Positions 62,555-64,000 of a stretch of DNA of 64,000 nucleotides are shown here, in pieces (position 1 is the stretch's first letter; every line of letters starts with the position of its first letter). Below the pieces are notes generated by a model. It made no database searches. It was given only the letters and a program-made list of their open reading frames with translations, and was not told where the DNA came from. The translations under genes were made by a program, and so were the position numbers. The DNA lies in NCBI GenBank assembly GCA_003277985.1, contig QCHR01000003.1, positions 1 to 64,000 on the forward strand, written 5' to 3'. Origin of the DNA: Prochlorococcus sp. AG-402-G06. GTDB taxonomy: Bacteria > Cyanobacteriota > Cyanobacteriia > PCC-6307 > Cyanobiaceae.

Positions 62555-63613
62555 CTAATTTTTGTATAAATCTTTGAGTAATTGATAAGCCTCGTTTAGT
62601 TTTCTCATGGTTTCGTTTGATCCACCGGCGTCAGGATGATTGGAAAGAGCTTTTTCTTTATAGGCCTCTCTAATAAAAGAAAGGGTTAGAGATGATCCAG
62701 CCTTTGTTGGCAAACCCAATAACTTCAGAGCACCATGAACAGTCATCGTAGACTCAAGTGTTTGGAATGAAGTTACATTTTGACTACGTTTGAATTTGTT
62801 AACGAATCTGCGAATGAGAGTAGGGATTCTGCTTCTTAGGTTTTTAGTTGAAAAGGGATCTTCGAGCGCCCCTGCTAATATAACCACATCATCAAAAGAG
62901 AGTGAATCGATTTTCCAATCACTGCAATAGGAATTAAGCATTTTACAGGCAGCATTCCATGTAAAAGGAATATTTTCTGTGCCATCGACATTTGGCCAGA
63001 TGTCTCTAGCTAGCCATATCATTGAAGCCTCAATAACACTTTCCGTCGGTTTTTGCCCATAAAGATAGATCCAATGTTTTTCTGCAGCATCTTTCGCTTC
63101 TAACAAATCATCAATATCAATAGTGGTTATTGAGGTATCTTCCATATTTTTAAAAGTTTTATCTTTACTCAAACTTTTCTTTAGGTTGGTAGTTTGTTTT
63201 CTAATAAAACCTGGTAATTCAATGCCTGTGGAGACAGTATCCTTTTTATTACTTTGAACATTATTAGCTTTGACATCATTGACAGCTACATTTTTTATTT
63301 CAATATTTTTATTTCCAACTATCACAAGTGCTTTTTCTTCCTGGTTACTAATGTCTAATTCATTTTGAGCTGTTGAAGAATCATGATAACTATTATTATT
63401 AAAATCTAGTTGTTTATTATCAACAATATCTTCGTCTAAATCATTAGATAAAATAACCTCTAATAATCTCTCGAAAACTAGTCCTCTAGCTCTAAATCCC
63501 CACTCTTTGCGAAGTCGATCGACGCCATCAACTAGATCAATTGGTAAATCAATTGATATTCTCTTAACTTCTTTGCCTTCCCCTTCTGCCACAAGATCAT
63601 TATATCTAGTCAT
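62555..63613 (-). CDS. J-domain protein with RHH-like N-terminus
   Basis: A 352-residue protein with an unusual order. The N-terminal 55 residues (VKRISIDLPIDLVDGVDRLR, then FRARGLVFERLLEVILS) look like a ribbon-helix-helix type strand and helix pair. A long low-complexity Asn/Asp/Ser/Lys linker follows. A middle helical domain is around 170-260. The last 65 residues are a J-like domain (FIREAYKEKALSNHPDAGGS, with HPD at 326-328, then RKLNEAYQLLKDL). The J domain stimulates Hsp70. A J domain placed at the C-terminus with a possible DNA-binding head suggests a specialised co-chaperone. Confidence 0.75.
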   Translation of the reverse strand: MTRYNDLVAEGEGKEVKRISIDLPIDLVDGVDRLRKEWGFRARGLVFERLLEVILSNDLDEDIVDNKQLDFNNNSYHDSSTAQNELDISNQEEKALVIVGNKNIEIKNVAVNDVKANNVQSNKKDTVSTGIELPGFIRKQTTNLKKSLSKDKTFKNMEDTSITTIDIDDLLEAKDAAEKHWIYLYGQKPTESVIEASMIWLARDIWPNVDGTENIPFTWNAACKMLNSYCSDWKIDSLSFDDVVILAGALEDPFSTKNLRSRIPTLIRRFVNKFKRSQNVTSFQTLESTMTVHGALKLLGLPTKAGSSLTLSFIREAYKEKALSNHPDAGGSNETMRKLNEAYQLLKDLYKN

Positions 63614-63784
63614 ATATTAATAGCCTTTTTATCTGCAACACACCTTTAGCTTTGAATTTATATATTTAATCTTTAATTGCAAAATATATTAAAATTTCGA
63701 TATATTATCTTAAATTTAAATAATGGCCACATCGATCAATAATATTATGTATTATTTTTTTAGTGAATCAAATAGTAATCAGTA

Positions 63785-63964
63785 ATGAACTTCTGCGAAT
63801 CATCCAGAAACTGGAGTGAAAGAAAAAGATTTTTTCAAGCAAGGAAACTAAATTTTTTAGTTTCTGCTAAAGAATCTTATGAAAGAAAACTTGCTGCTAT
63901 CACAGCTTCTATATCAAAACTTGAAGAACAAATGAATTCAACATCTCCTAGTGTCGATAGCTAA
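63785..63964 (+). CDS. Small helical protein
   Basis: A 59-residue ORF (MNFCESSRNWSERKRFFQAR, then KLNFLVSAKESYERKLAAIT, ASISKLEEQ...). Basic start, long amphipathic helix and a short Ser/Thr tail. Similar in style to the small helical ORFs at 49096, 49746 and 52465, though not clearly homologous. Divergent from the J-domain gene. Function unknown. Confidence 0.5.
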   Translation: MNFCESSRNWSERKRFFQARKLNFLVSAKESYERKLAAITASISKLEEQMNSTSPSVDS

Positions 63965-64000
63965 ATCAACTTTAATCTACTTCTTAAATCACATCCTTTA

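Noticed and set aside
1-64000. CRISPR arrays or cas genes
   Set aside because: No regularly spaced repeats of 20-40 bases and no Cas-like proteins anywhere in the window.
1-64000. High-light-inducible (Hli) proteins
   Set aside because: Searched the small ORFs by eye for the chlorophyll-binding E-x-x-N-G-R motif; none found.

Overview
The window looks like a chromosomal stretch of a marine picocyanobacterium, almost certainly Prochlorococcus and probably a low-GC low-light clade. The DNA is very AT-rich and genes are packed with short or overlapping junctions. Markers of oxygenic phototrophs are present (chlH, psb30/ycf12, ycf20, a CCB2/CCB4-type factor, DUF2996, DUF2862, DUF2949, DUF3038, DUF4335). 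There are also many single-membrane-span microproteins of the kind that crowd Prochlorococcus genomes. The organism call is an inference from gene content and protein style; no database was searched.

Layout. 0.1-12.9 kb is a patchwork of small proteins of unknown function, with an MBL-fold hydrolase, two SDR/NmrA-type oxidoreductases, an S51 peptidase and a delta-12-type fatty acid desaturase. 13.0-24.1 kb is housekeeping: an MsbA-type ABC exporter; the overlapping S4-protein/tpiA/folP cluster; chlH; dapB; a UbiH-like monooxygenase; apt. 24.1-31.1 kb holds the DUF3038/DUF4335 pair, a degenerate methyltransferase-like protein, a thioredoxin-like protein and mfd. 31.2-44.3 kb holds terC, then a minus-strand run (RNase R-like, ubiX, LapA-like, DUF2996, tldD, tldE, fmt), two half-size Gdt1/UPF0016 proteins, psb30, recJ, a HAD phosphatase, ycf20 and rpmF. 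44.5-46.8 kb has an FtsH-like protein and a 2-Cys peroxiredoxin.

From the tRNA-Met(CAU) at 47.5 kb to about 53.4 kb the character changes. There are no long genes, only microproteins of about 19-90 residues, several in paralogous copies, separated by non-coding stretches with clear inverted repeats. This is the accessory part of the window. It contains a duplicated two-ORF cassette (49.1-50.0 kb) and a strong candidate structured RNA near 48.35 kb. Housekeeping genes resume at 53.4 kb: trmL, cobU, the CCB-like protein, then lptC, metG, an RNB nuclease, rpsR and rpmG on the minus strand, pheT on the plus strand, a 730-base stretch that looks like decayed sequence, and a J-domain protein with an N-terminal RHH-like segment.

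The most notable observations are two proteins that keep their family architecture but have lost catalytic residues. The FtsH-like protein at 44.5 kb lacks HExxH, and the RNase R-like protein at 37.7-40.0 kb lacks the RNB acidic cluster. The second RNB protein (57.5-58.8 kb) keeps its catalytic residues but lacks most RNA-binding domains. Other observations are the duplicated micro-ORF cassette, a three-member small family sharing an E-(Y/F)-(K/R)-E-W motif, and a tandem pair of STPAPTA membrane microproteins.
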